From positions 266,851 through 330,850 of the forward strand of contig CH002537.1 in the NCBI GenBank assembly GCA_000149265.1: a stretch of 64,000 nucleotides of DNA, in the 5' to 3' direction. The DNA comes from Ciona savignyi (Eukaryota; Chordata; Ascidiacea; Phlebobranchia; Cionidae). Below the pieces are notes generated by a model that did not search any database, was not told the DNA's origin, and saw only the letters and a program-made list of their open reading frames with translations. Position 1 is the first letter of the stretch. Each line of letters begins with the position of its first letter. Below, one piece after another: positions 36,201-46,443 of this stretch. The position numbers and the translations under genes were made by a program.

Positions 36201-38762
36201 TGCACCAAACCTCAGACCATGTAACGGTGGGTTATTTGTGGTATAAGCTTGGTTACACCCATTGCCATACTTATTAACTTCGATATTGGATGCAAGGTTT
36301 TGATCCAACGAATTAGTCGGGAAAACTGTTTTAATGAACTATTTTTTAATCCCCTTATGAATTTTCAGCATAAGTAAATTGATAGTTAAAATCTAAAAAA
36401 CGGAAAGGTTTTCTTTCTCATTACAAAAAAAAACTAGATATTTGCGGTCTCTAAATTTCCCATATAGCTGTCAAAAATCAATATAAAATTAATTCAAGAG
36501 TAGAATTGAATAAAACAGCTGCTATTTTCATTAATAATTAAACGCTATGTTACAGCACTATTCAAACTGCACGTGCATACCACCTGTCCAATCGAATAAC
36601 TTCACCACCACTATCAGTGCAGGTATGTAATTCTTCTACTGTGGCTTTATTACACTTAATGTCTCCAATATTTTGCGAGTATTATGTTCATATACAGCCC
36701 GACCAAATAGCGTTTTTGCGTGGGCAAAGTTACAGATATCGCCTGGACCAAGTGAATTAATAGTTAAACTTAATTAAAACAGTGAAAAAAACATCTCAAT
36801 AATTACATCACACTAAAGTAGCTTCGGAAACTGAACAATGGGTGCAAGTTGTTATACTGTAACCATGTATAAATCCTAAGCCGTTTTACAAGCAGGTTAA
36901 ATTGACAGCTACATCCGCACAATAAAACAGACTGTTATGTTTTATTACACATATGTTCAACCTATATTTTGGGTATATATGTGTACATTGTACAATACAG
37001 CAAAACGTTACGTTTTATTACACATCTGTTACCTCCGTATGTTAATGTAAAAAAAGTTCTGAGTATTTTTTCTCAATTTTTTGTTTACTGTTTAATTTTT
37101 TTTTATGTTTAAAATATATATTCAAATATTTTAACCAGAAGTCAATGACAATGCAGGTAAAAAAGCCATTACAATTGGCTACGCAACATCTACAAAATGT
37201 ATGTTTTTAATTGTATTTTTGGATAACTTGATGTTTTTATTAAGAAGTGCATTGTTTATTCCCAAATTATGTTTTTATTAAAGACGTATTATTCTTTTAA
37301 AATCAGCTTAAATTATTGTCTATGGCCCTGTATCATAATTTGTAACTCATAGGCATTTGACTACATGTATATATTATATATGCGACTGGTTGTCTACAAT
37401 GGTAAATAAAAGTATTTCTAACAAATACATTATATATTGACCTCTTTTACCAACCATTACTTCTTTATTGAACTTAGAATATCTAGAGCTGCACTTAATG
37501 CTATAATTCACTGTTGAAATGTTTTGATGAAAGAATCATTTTTACCTGTTTATCTATCAGTTCAAATATTGGCTTTTTTCCATTAAAATGTGCTGTAACA
37601 AACTTAATTTTAAAACTATATTTATCCAATGTGTCTCGCGTACATTAAAATGTTTCTCAGGGGGCACAGCTGAACACGGCAAATGCTTGACGGTCTGCTG
37701 GTGGCACGACTTCATCTTGGTCGGTTTGTTCTTTGTGATCGGAACGACCTTCACATGCGCTGTTCCCGGCGTGGATCTGTCTTTGCGGTGAGTGAAATAT
37801 TGGTTTAGGATTCCGCGGGTGCAGATTTCACCTTCTTAATAAATATTATTTCATACAACTGATAAAATGGTCCATTACCTTGATGGTTTACTAAAATTTA
37901 TTTTACTTTTTTTCTTGACGTACATGTCGTCAACATAACACCAAGCATGTGTTTGATGTGTTTTTGCACCAACACTTTTACATTTCATTGTGATAAAGTT
38001 AAACTCAGCTGTGGTCACAAAGTAATTGGACAGTGCCACAGAATCACCCAAAAATATCCTTTTAATAAAATAATGATTAAAATCATGTGACTGATATTAT
38101 GCCTAGTTCGATCTTGATTTGAATACTAAAATATGTCGTGCCTCTTTGTACCCAGGTGCTTTCCCCAACGCTTGCGCTCACTAGCTGTGGGTGTGCAGTG
38201 GATATTGATACGAACATTAGGGACCATCCCAGGCCCCATAATATTTGGGGCAATGATTGACAGCACGTGCCAGATATGGAACAAGCGGCTCAAGTGTGCC
38301 GAGGGGGTGGGTTCATGTGTCATGTACAAAAATCAAGAACTCTCCTTCAGTCTGCTAATACTATCTGTAATTTACAAGGTAAGTGCTTTTCAATTTAGGT
38401 TCAAACATTTTTGTCAATTAAGGTTTTCAATCTTAAACAAGATCAGGCTGGTTAATTGGCAAGAACAATTTTGTCACCATCAATTTACCCAATTTAATGG
38501 GTAGAATGTAGTAAAATACAACTTGTCAATGAACCATTTTTAGCACTATCTTTTAGTGGGGGCACCTACTAAACTCACAATGCATGTAGAATTAAGGCTT
38601 TGTATAACTCAGTGCTACCATGGTAAGTGTATAACATAGCTATATCCGCAGGGTGCTAGTATACTATTCTTTGGCCTTGCCCTGCTGTCTTACAAGCCAG
38701 CTCGACTGCTTGCATCCGAGGCCTCCCCTGCCACCCACCGAGTCACTGAATCCCCATTGTGA
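24294..38762 (+). CDS. SLCO4: Organic anion transporting polypeptide, SLCO4-like
   Basis: Fifteen exons join in frame to 756 residues: 24294-24503, 25414-25528, 26052-26203, 26937-27015, 28213-28386, 28775-28865, 29325-29599, 31411-31543, 34183-34337, 35005-35203, 36067-36226, 36556-36622, 37661-37787, 38156-38378, 38652-38762. All introns are GT-AG with matching phases. It is a plasma-membrane, sodium-independent carrier of the OATP family, expected to have twelve membrane helices. Marks: [16 protein letters not shown] (helix 1), [11 protein letters not shown] (about 88-98), GKGHKPRW, the OATP signature WVGAWWVGF at 285-293, a Kazal-like loop with Cys at 541, 545, 547, 556, 567, 571, 586 and 588, and [11 protein letters not shown] near the end. 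[17 protein letters not shown] and IPMAGV fit SLCO4 better than other subfamilies. One assembly gap lies in intron 6 but touches no exon. The introns otherwise hold AT-rich DNA and the repeats listed separately. Confidence 0.93.
26778..26925. repeat. AT-rich tandem repeat in SLCO intron 3
   Basis: Three imperfect copies of a unit of about 50 bp containing TTTTTAATTGTTTATATAAG. It ends just before the polypyrimidine tract of exon 4. Confidence 0.8.
29083..29182. other. Assembly gap (100 N)
   Basis: A run of exactly 100 N, the usual placeholder for a gap of unknown size. It lies in SLCO intron 6. Confidence 0.99.
31551..31841. mobile_element. hAT-like MITE abutting an SLCO splice donor
   Basis: A 291-bp element with terminal inverted repeats CAGTGTTTCCCAACC and GGTTGGGAAACGCTG, and internal GAGTCCGCGG / GTCCGCGACC words. 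The flanking 8-mers GGTTAGTC and GGTTAAAT look like a decayed target duplication. The left one contains the 5' splice site of SLCO exon 8 (CAG|GTTAGT at 31544). Confidence 0.8.
35214..35510. mobile_element. Fold-back element built from inverted minisatellite arms
   Basis: About eleven direct units of ACAACTGAACCCCTT-type (35222-35404) are followed by about six units in the opposite orientation (35405-35500). The whole is flanked by perfect 8-bp direct repeats GGTCTAAC at 35206-35213 and 35511-35518. The ends GGTTCCATGACAACTG and CAGTTGACTGGTCACC are imperfect inverted repeats. It sits ten bases into SLCO intron 10. Confidence 0.85.
37139..37198 (+). CDS. Optional cassette exon of the SLCO gene
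   Basis: Between SLCO exons 12 and 13 (coding order) an acceptor (TTTTAACCAG) is followed by an open frame with two possible donors: after 18 nt (GCAG|GTAAAA at 37156) and after 60 nt (AAAAT|GTATGT at 37198). Both lengths are multiples of three and fit the phase of the neighbouring exons. Skipping the segment also keeps the frame. It would add 6 or 20 residues to the Kazal-type extracellular loop, just before GTAEHGKC. It could instead be a chance pseudo-exon. Confidence 0.45.
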
Positions 38763-39727
38763 TTTCACACTTACCTCACAATGCACCATATAATACAATG
38801 CAAAAACAATTGATTGACAGCGAATGAGTATGTCACGCCTGCCCTCAAACACGCCACCTATTATACTTGGTAATATTGCGCAAGGAGTGATTTCCTTATC
38901 TTACATTGCAACTCTAGGCATCATACACCAGGATACACAATAATCATTTCATCTTTTTCTCCTTGTCAACACGTCAATAGTGCAATATATAAGAGAGCTT
39001 CTAAACCCTAGTTGTTGTGCCGAATATGTAAAAAAAACGACGTTTACTAACCATAAAATGATTTCTGCACTTACGTGACACAAGTCTATATTGCTAAAGT
39101 CTGAACCTATTTCACACTGCACTGTCGTATTGCATTCAAAGATATGGCGCTGTCATAACGAGTTCGAAACTGTGTCTTAAACTATAGATAGCGAAGTATT
39201 AGTCATTTGATATTTCTTACGTGCCTTGGACTTGTACTAGTACCATATTTCACTCTGGTTTTACAATGGCCACTGAGTTTTAATGTAATTTGTCCTGGTC
39301 CTAATTCTGCCGATGGTCTTTTTATGTCGTGCAATCTTGAATTCAGTTCCCTAGAACTCTGTTTTATCTTGTTTGTGTATTCATCGTTTTTTGTCGAATT
39401 GTTTTTTCCATGTTAATAAACACACTTTTTGCATGTTATGGGGAGTTAAAAGAAGATCGTAGAATGGTATATTGCTACGTTAGTGATATGCTGCTGAAGA
39501 TGTATGTAAACAAGTTCGAATACCTCTGTTCTCAACAAAAACGTAGTATACAAAACCGTATGAACTACATAGACTAATTTAAAGTCAATCGTTTAAAGTA
39601 AACGCTCATCAAACGAGTTGCGCCAATGGGTTTCACCTGCAAATAAATTCTGCGTAAATGCCGTAAATTAAACTGCGAATGTAACAAAATGTGCATGACT
39701 GAAAATAAAAAAAAGCAGTTGAACACC
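38763..39727. other. SLCO 3' UTR and intergenic DNA
   Basis: No gene seen. A candidate poly(A) signal, AATAAA at 39415-39420, lies about 650 bases after the SLCO stop codon. Confidence 0.4.
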
Positions 39728-39840
39728 TTAATATTATACAATACACTGTAATAGCTTCCGTAACCCGACAGTGTGCACAAGGTATTCTGACGAGTGCCCC
39801 TTGTAAAACGCACCTGCGTTTTCAAACCACGGGATAAACC
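39728..39840 (+). mobile_element. Degenerate SINE fragment
   Basis: Contains ATACACTGTAATAGC, CCGTAACCCGACAGTG and CCACGGGATAAACC, that is, the 3' half of the composite SINE. Confidence 0.6.
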
Positions 39841-40039
39841 CCTTTCGGAAAAGCTACGTTACAAACCTGGACGGTTGTTCCAGGTTGACAATGCCTTTAA
39901 TAACCTTGTCGTCCGATGCGCATTTAAAATTCTTGGACTTTGGTACGTGTTCCAAACTTTAACTCATAACCACTTGATTTGCCTCTTGTATGAAATTGCT
40001 TAAAGTCTATCGATACTCATTTTTATCGAACCAAGGTTT

Positions 40040-40195
40040 GAACCTTTGTATAGAATTGATAATTATGGCCACACGACCTTTTTTACAGAACCAAGTTTCG
40101 AATCCGTGATGGTCTAGTCACTTGGATCGTTTTTGTATAGGTCGGTATATCGTTCGCTTCAACTATTTGGCCACACGACCATTCTTTATTGGCGC
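40040..40195 (-). mobile_element. Second tRNA-like SINE family, two partial heads
   Basis: On the minus strand, GGTCGTGTGGCCAAATAGTTG (read from about 40180 down) and a second GGTCGTGTGGCCATAA head resemble a Ser/Leu-type tRNA start. GGATTCGAAACTTGG and GGTTCAAACCTTGG are B-box-like. Confidence 0.6.
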
Positions 40196-40222
40196 TAGAT
40201 TATCGGCAAGCCAGTCACACAA

Positions 40223-40226
<4 letters not shown>

Positions 40227-40263
<37 letters not shown>
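40227..40263. repeat. (TA)n microsatellite
   Basis: A pure TA run of about 36 bases following CACAATATT. Confidence 0.95.
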
Positions 40264-40265
<2 letters not shown>

Positions 40266-40519
40266 TGGTTCGGGGATATACATCAACATACATACATATG
40301 CTTACCTGATGGTTAGGAAGTATATATATGGCGACACATTGGCTATGATAAGTTCGAATATACGTACATGTTGAATGACTCTTATACATAAGCTAAGTAT
40401 CGATTTATCTGCTGTTATTCTGTACTTGTAAATATAAAATCTGGTGGGAATGAAATTTTGTAATTTAACACAAATCTCATTGTCAACTTTATTTTAAAAA
40501 GACTTAACAACGTAAAAGA

Positions 40520-41150
40520 AATAATATGTACAAGACATGGAATCGGGTTTGCTTTTTCGAAAGGTGCACAGGTTTGAGTCTTTTATTTCTAATTTAACCA
40601 GTAGACTATTTGTTACGATACCGTGATTCTGGAGTTTATTTTTAAATGATCGTAATTTTGTTTCTGGTGTGCATTTCTATATATTCCAGTAAGCTTTCTC
40701 CTAGTAATGGAGCTTGTGTGACTGCTCTATTGGATTTGAATTTAAAGATCTGCTTGTATTGATATCTACCAAGTATCCTGAATTAAAAGTATTGGTTTGT
40801 TGTATAATTTGTAGTCAACCATATTTTCTCTCATAGCAAAAACGTTGACCAGATCACCATAGCTGCGATAGGCTTTAGGGTTCTTTTTTAACTGGGAATA
40901 ACTAAAGATGCCGGATTGTACAAGTTCTTTAATGAAGAAAGTGCGGGCTTTAGTTTTAACTTTTGGGTTCAGCCATAGATAGTATAGGAATCTTGTCTCT
41001 TCCCAAGGATCCCGCGAGTGTAAAAGTATTCAATCGGTTCCACCATTTCGCTTAAAATATATGCTTCCAGGTCAAGTATGGCGGGTCCGCCATTGTTTAC
41101 GGGACTGTATGGGGTGGACATTTTGATTTGCTTCCATTTTTTAAATTGTT
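40520..41150 (-). pseudogene. Decayed LINE (non-LTR retrotransposon) ORF2 C-terminal fragment
   Basis: Conceptual translation of the minus strand in shifting frames gives pieces typical of the region after the reverse transcriptase in L1-type LINEs: IKMSTPYSPVNNGG ... LDLEAYIL, then DPWEETRFLYYLWLNPKVKT, then a GIFSYSQLKK stretch and finally KLRSFKNKLQNHG ... EIKDSNLCTF. Frameshifts and stops (for instance around 41000 and 40760) show it is dead. It is 5'-truncated, as usual for LINEs. Superfamily assignment is from pattern memory only. Confidence 0.65.
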
Positions 41151-41194
41151 GAGTTCAATGATGATATTAAAAATGTTGTTGAGACCGGTATGAC

Positions 41195-41400
41195 CCTAAC
41201 TTTGTAAGTAAGAAGTATAATGTCTCGTGACAGGCATGAACCGTCGCCAGGTGATTTTCATAAACAGGTTAAAACTTTTAGGAATCCGAAATAGCATGCC
41301 CATGGTTTGAACTGACTTATAAATTTACAATACCTCAGGGGGAATTCCCGCTATCGGGAAAATATGTAAAAAAGTCACATAAAAACTAATTTTCAGCATT
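41195..41400 (+). mobile_element. Fragment related to the tandem transposon unit
   Basis: Contains CGTGACAGGCATGAACCGTC and CTCAGGGGGAATTCCCGC, the same landmarks in the same order as the 335-bp units at 11.4 and 54 kb, but strongly diverged. Confidence 0.4.
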
Positions 41401-41754
41401 TTTAGTGTTTTTGTCAATAATTCCACATTAGTTAGGAAGATTTACATCTAACTACGGAAAAACGTAAATATGTGTAACGTGAATCAGTAAAATACAGTTT
41501 TAATTAAAATAACCTAGTTTACCCCCTAATCACTTATTGTGTGCGGTTTAGTTCTAGGGGATTTCCCGGAATGTTCATTTTCCGCGCAAGGCGAAGCAGC
41601 AAAGCGCAATATTTGTGTTGGCCATAAGTGTTTAGCAGTTTTATATACATGGTAATATTATATTTACTTATGAATTTTATAACGTTCTCTTTCGGTGTGT
41701 AAAGTCGGTTTTTCTTAGTTCATTTTATTTATCTACAAATTTCTTTTGAAATGG

Positions 41755-42560
41755 ATAATCCTTACCAGTTCGACAACACACTGAAAAACCCTAGTATGGA
41801 AAGAATAGGGTATTACAGGGTGACACGAAAAGGAGAAAAATTGAGAAGGTGTGAAAATGCTTACTAAAACTAAAACTAACCTTAAGTACAACCCCATGTT
41901 AAAAACTAACTCTAATGCCCTATAACATTCATTTTATGTTCCATTTCCCTCCTTCCCGCTTTTCCTCCGTTAATTTCCATGTATCCACGTGATAATAAAA
42001 GCATATTAAACATAAAAAGTACTAAAAGAAACGATTGTTTTAAAACACATTATCCATATCTCATGATTAGGGTTGGAATGATTATCTTCAGATCACATCT
42101 CGCCCACCGTTGTATGCTAAAGATATTGCAGTGCTTTAGGGGGTATTCCCTCTGTTTTGTACAGGTCCGCAAGCTCCAGCGCTAGGTCAGCTAGGTTCAG
42201 TGCCCTGCCCTAAACACTAAGTTATACCCTGCCGTAAACACTAATCTCAACCCCAGGACTAACCCCAACTCCAACCCAATGTTTAAAACTAACTCTAGCG
42301 GACCGAGCGGACCTGTACAAAATAGAGGGACCGCTTTAGGGTTGCTTACTTCAGTTTCGGTAGATCACGGTTTAATTAGAAAATTGTGTAATTTTTAGGG
42401 CTGTAGCCCCTCGTTAAGGGGTTTAACTTTTTACTTCTGTTTTTCCGCTTTTATATTTAGGTAAAACTACTTTGTTCACTCTTGGACGTTTGCACACTGC
42501 ACACTTCAATATTTGGGTGCATACACACTTGAGATCTCGGCAAAAAAATGCGTACTTTCC
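41755..42560 (+). repeat. Dispersed repeat, copy 1 (carries a MITE)
   Basis: Collinear with 48650-49370: AGTATGGAAAGAAT, ACCCCATGTTAAAAAC, GATTAGGGTTG, TTATCTTCAGATCACATCT, GTGTAATTTTTAGG, GTTAAGGGGTTTAAC and CTTGGACGTTTG occur in the same order. Its coding potential is nil. Confidence 0.7.
42141..42332. mobile_element. MITE inserted in dispersed repeat copy 1
   Basis: A 192-bp element with terminal inverted repeats CCCTCTGTTTTGTACAGGTC and GACCTGTACAAAATAGAGGG, flanked by identical 8-bp repeats GCTTTAGG at 42133-42140 and 42333-42340. Copy 2 of the host repeat has a single GCTTTAGG at 49025-49032, which is the empty site. Confidence 0.85.
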
Positions 42561-42565
42561 ATACT

Positions 42566-42666
42566 TGGGGTTAAGCAATGTCAGCTAAGTGCCTTGCCTA
42601 AAGACACAACTGGTCAACTAGCAGGTGTTTCGTATTTGCAACCCGGTTTAACTCCGATGTACTAAC
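42566..42666 (-). mobile_element. SINE head fragment, minus orientation
   Basis: GTTAAGCAATGTCAGCTAAG and AGTGCCTTGCCTAAAGACAC followed by a tRNA-like head. Confidence 0.6.
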
Positions 42667-42689
42667 TCTAGTGTAGTCTAATGTTTCGT

Positions 42690-42884
42690 TGGGCAAGTCA
42701 ATTTTTTGAACATTGCCTTAACCTAGTAGAATTACTGGATTCCGCCTAATTGAAGGAGCGTCTCAATCTTACAAAGCACATAGCTCTTGTAACCCGGCGG
42801 TGGGAGCGAAATAATCTGATAATTACCCATGTGCCCATTGTGTCTTTTAATTTACGCGGATACATATGAATATCCTATCCTAAT
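42690..42884 (+). mobile_element. 5'-truncated SINE, plus orientation
   Basis: Starts within the body (GGGCAAGTCAATTTTTTGAA) and ends ATATGAATATCCTATCC. Confidence 0.7.
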
Positions 42885-44225
42885 AGACTGCTAAACCTGC
42901 AAAAATAAATTTATACAAATCACTTAAATTGTTTTCACCACGGTTATCATTTTAAATATCGGCACGACTGAACTCAAGCAACCGCATTGACCTTCAAAAA
43001 AAGAGACATGGTTCAAGTTTATTCGAGTAGACCACGTAGCAGGTTTGTAGTACAGCTCGCTATATAGATGACCTGTTATTAAAGCTGTATGTATATTTTT
43101 CTGGATAAAAGAATAACACTAAAAAGAGGGAACTGCTCAATAAACTATGTAAACTAATTGTTACCCTATTTATAAACATGTATAATATATAACAATAGAT
43201 TTATTTGTAATCAAAATAAGCCTTTTATAAATTTGAAAAAATATGCACTTCAATTAAAACACAGCTGCCGACGTCGTATTGTTGTCTGCATAGTAAAATG
43301 GTAGATTGGCGGTACCAGGATAAGTTTCAATTGTTGTGTTGATGTTTGGTGCAACCGCCTTTGCCGTGGGCGCTAGATATGACAACCCCACAGGTCATAA
43401 CGAATTTCCGTATACGCTAAACCTAACAGGGCTGAATAAACAAAGCCTTTAAAAATAATATATATAGGATAGATCTTAAACATATACAAGATAGGATCAA
43501 AAAACAAATTCTGTTCTTTGTCCAAACTCAAGTTTACACTAAATCAACGGCATTAACGTCTACGGTTTTATGGGCAACGAACGAACAGATCACTTTTCAG
43601 ATGCACCAGGCGGAGGTAAAGATCTATAATACCACTTTTTTCCCTTTCCTCTTTCTTTTTAGTGTTCGACTAGGCGGCGTATTTAAGTTGTATATTTTAT
43701 TTTTTACATGGTCGAGGATTCGAGCCCATAATGGGGTCCCTAAGACCGTTTGTAATGTATCGGTCGCTTTAACAATTCCGCGACACGACCGCACAGGTAT
43801 GTTTAATCTGAATGTTACCGCGAGCGATAATCCGCTAGGCCTTCTTGTCTAGAAATAACCAATTTTCCATTGGTACTTTGATGCTCGTACTTTATATATT
43901 TCTTCATTCGCATTTACATCTAATTTTTTTCCACAATTACAATTCCGTTCATTGTTTTAACATTGCTCATAAAATTTAAATTGCAGCGCAGAAACATTTT
44001 GGCTCAAACATGTTTCGACCATCTTCTGGTAAGGGTTATCATTACAAGCGTCTTACACTTTAATTATTTACAATCAGGATTTTAATAGGTGAAACACACA
44101 TATTATATTAACACAAAATATTAATGGTTACTACGCTAAGACTGGGTAAATAACTTAGTTCATGTGTTAATTATTTCCTTGCTTTCCGCCGTTACTCCGT
44201 ACAGCGCAACTGCCATGTTCTTACA
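42885..44225. other. Intergenic, no gene seen
   Basis: AT-rich DNA with one tRNA-like SINE head (43701-43791). It lies downstream of the minus-strand capsid-like ORFs, and no poly(A) site could be assigned. Confidence 0.4.
43701..43791 (-). mobile_element. Second tRNA-like SINE family, head
   Basis: On the minus strand, CGGTCGTGTCGCGGAATTGT begins a Ser/Leu-type tRNA-like head. GGGCTCGAATCCTCGACC is a near-perfect B box. Confidence 0.6.
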
Positions 44226-44546
44226 TCATCTTTTTTTGCCATGGATAATATCTTGTGTCATAGCATACAATTTTGGCATCGCCCTTTCGTGTATTTGCTT
44301 CTGCTTCTCTGGGTCGTGTTTATCCTCCTTTTTCCACCACGAAATTATGAACCCAACCAGCATGCCCATAACCGCCGCGGCTATTTTAAACAAAATTTTT
44401 CCTCCACCACATGCCACTTTGGCCAGAAAGGACCCAATGGTTGTTAATGCCGTCCACAACACAGGGGCGATCATTGTTATTCCACTCCATATCGCAGATG
44501 CAGTGATCCTTACGGCTTCCCACACTGCGGATGTTATAGCCTGCAC
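44226..44546 (-). pseudogene. Frame-shifted C-terminal half of a capsid-like protein
   Basis: A 106-codon minus-strand frame with no ATG at its start. The frame is open further upstream and overlaps the end of the preceding ORF in a different register. It shows amphipathic Ala/Trp-rich helices (SAVWEAVRITASAIW), a hydrophobic helix (FKIAAAVMGMLVGFIISWW) and a strongly charged, Lys/His-rich tail ending HGKKR. Its composition continues that of the first ORF, so the two most simply represent one gene broken by a one-base shift near the G4 tract at 44585-44588. A programmed frameshift, a splice or a base-calling error are alternatives. Membrane-active helix plus basic tail fits a minor capsid protein of a small DNA virus. 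That assignment is inference. Confidence 0.5.
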
Positions 44547-45244
44547 AGCATTCGATATTGCAGAGACAAGAGATTGAACAGACTCCCCACTAGGGAAGAG
44601 ACAAAAGAGCTGATATTTTCCATCGACCCAGAGACGAAACTACTTATTGATTCCCAAAGTTGGGAAAAGAATTCATTTGCTCCCTTTATCAGATCAGACA
44701 GGACAGAAGTGACTTCTTCAGAAAGATCACCTGCGGTTTCAGCAATGACTTCTTCATTTTCAACCAAAAGGTTCTCATTGAATATTTCCGGTAATTCCTT
44801 CGCATAACTGAGATCCACATCTCCCAACGCAAATTCTTCTGCCACCTCCGCTGTTCCCTCCTCAAAAACTGGAACAAAATCCATTCCAGCCTCTGTGGCG
44901 ACCTCTAGCGCCGTCGAAGCTTCTGCAGATGCCGCCAGTGATGTCCCCGCTGAGATAACTCCATCCAACGCAGCTGTTCCAGCCTCTAATATCCCAGTCA
45001 AAACCGCCCCCATTGCGTCAGCTATCGCCATCGCTGCTCCTGATTCCAGAGCCGCCATCAAAACTGTTCCAGCGGCTGCTGTGGCTGCCGATACCAAGGC
45101 AGTTCCCGCTGCTGCCGCTCCTCCTTCCACCACTGCTGTTTCAGCAACTGCCGCTCCTCCTTCTACCACTGCTGTTCCAGCAGCCACCGCCCCTGCTTCT
45201 GCCGCCGCCTCAGCTAACAAAGTTACACCCAATACTATTCCCAT
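44534..45244 (-). CDS. Ala/Gly-rich, Met-Gly-starting minor-capsid-like protein (N-terminal part)
   Basis: ATG at 45242-45244 opens 236 codons on the minus strand. Upstream the frame stays open to 45304 but has no ATG, so this start is preferred. The product begins Met-Gly with an N-myristoylation consensus (MGIVLG), then about 110 residues of Ala/Gly/Val-rich hydrophobic repeats (two AVVEGGAA-type units, also visible as roughly 30-bp repeats in DNA), an acidic middle (FEEGTAEVAEEFALGD) and amphipathic helices (FFSQLWESISSFV). A myristoylated Ala/Gly-rich N-terminus with amphipathic helices is the plan of VP2-type minor capsid proteins of polyomavirus-like viruses. Local GC is far above the flanks. 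No VP1, T-antigen or other viral gene was found nearby. A host low-complexity membrane protein cannot be excluded. Confidence 0.5.
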   Translation of the reverse strand: MGIVLGVTLLAEAAAEAGAVAAGTAVVEGGAAVAETAVVEGGAAAAGTALVSAATAAAGTVLMAALESGAAMAIADAMGAVLTGILEAGTAALDGVISAGTSLAASAEASTALEVATEAGMDFVPVFEEGTAEVAEEFALGDVDLSYAKELPEIFNENLLVENEEVIAETAGDLSEEVTSVLSDLIKGANEFFSQLWESISSFVSGSMENISSFVSSLVGSLFNLLSLQYRMLCRL

Positions 45245-45262
45245 CTCCGAAAATGCTGTCAA

Positions 45263-46443
45263 GAATATAATGTTTACAAAGTAATCTAGCTTGTAACTGT
45301 ACTAACTAATGCGGGATAAAAATCATTATTTTTTTGTAAAACGAGTTTTTCACCCTAATCTTCATTTTACTGAAGTAAAAATTAAACTGCCCTAACCCTG
45401 TAGGACAGACGCGTCGGCATGACGTCATGAAACGGATGGTTGGTGGTTATGCATAAAGGTTGATAAAGAAATCGTCCAATTAAGCCATTTCTGTATGGCT
45501 AATGCGAAGACGTTGATGCACTTCTGTTAAGAGAGATTTTCTAATTGTTTCAACAGACATAGTGATAACTTTTGCCACAAGGGCAGTTTAACTTTCACAC
45601 AACATTTACTCGGTTGCCTGTATGTTTTTAATCAGGAAACAATGGGGTGATTTAGGTTATATTTATGCTTATTTGATAAATCGTCCTGACTGGCTATGTA
45701 ACTTATAGGCCATAAAAAAAACAAATTGAAATGTCTAACAATATTCAGATTATGTAATAGCATTGCTGACTAAGGTTTGATATTGCTAGAATATGTGTTA
45801 GCGTTCCCTCCGAAACTTAAGTATTTAAAATATACCACAGCAAGTAGTTTTGTAGTCGAACAGTTAACGAGGCCGTTTCATATACATATTCTACATTAAC
45901 ACGGTTTTTAATAAAGAGCCCATTTTACGTTCCAATGTCCAAGTATAGAATGAATGAAATAAAAATCTCTACATTATATTTAAATATTATTTAGTTTTTT
46001 GGCTTTAACACCTCTCACATGTTGGATTGTCAGAAGCAATCTTTTTAACCGATATTAAATCTACCGCGTTTCAAAGTCGAAACACCAAAACTGTTTTTTT
46101 AATATTATACGAAGCGGTGTTTCCCAAATGCTTTACTTAAGTACATGGCTAGGCGACTGATTTCACCCACAAATAAGTCTGGCTGACTGTAGATAGGCGA
46201 TTGATTTAACTCACAAATAAGGCTGGCTGCAGTAGATAGGCGATTGATTTAACTCACAAATAAGGCTGGCTGCAGTAGATAGTTTACGCGAATAGCTACG
46301 ACGTATGCAATTTCACTTATTCTGCGGAAGTCTAAGAAAGATTAATCAAAAGGTAGAATACGATGTGTTCTTATATTTAACGCTATTAATAAATCGTATT
46401 TGGGCAAAGCCCATTAAATAATCGAAGCTGAGCGGTCAAAGTT
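45263..46443. other. Upstream flank of the capsid-like ORF, no gene seen
   Basis: AT-rich, with a short tandem repeat near its end. No second viral-type gene could be read in any frame. Confidence 0.5.
46152..46282. repeat. Three-copy tandem repeat, 43-bp unit
   Basis: Unit GGCGATTGATTTAACTCACA continuing AATAAGGCTGGCTGCAGTAGATA. The second and third copies are identical and the first is diverged. Confidence 0.9.

Noticed and set aside
44164..44577. 137-aa plus-strand ORF opposite the capsid-like gene
   Set aside because: It is antisense to the minus-strand frame, which has the clearer composition and start. Its length comes from the GC-rich template.
44895..45284. 129-aa plus-strand Ala/Pro-rich ORF
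   Set aside because: Mirror of the Ala-rich minus-strand ORF. Repetitive GC-rich DNA leaves both strands open.
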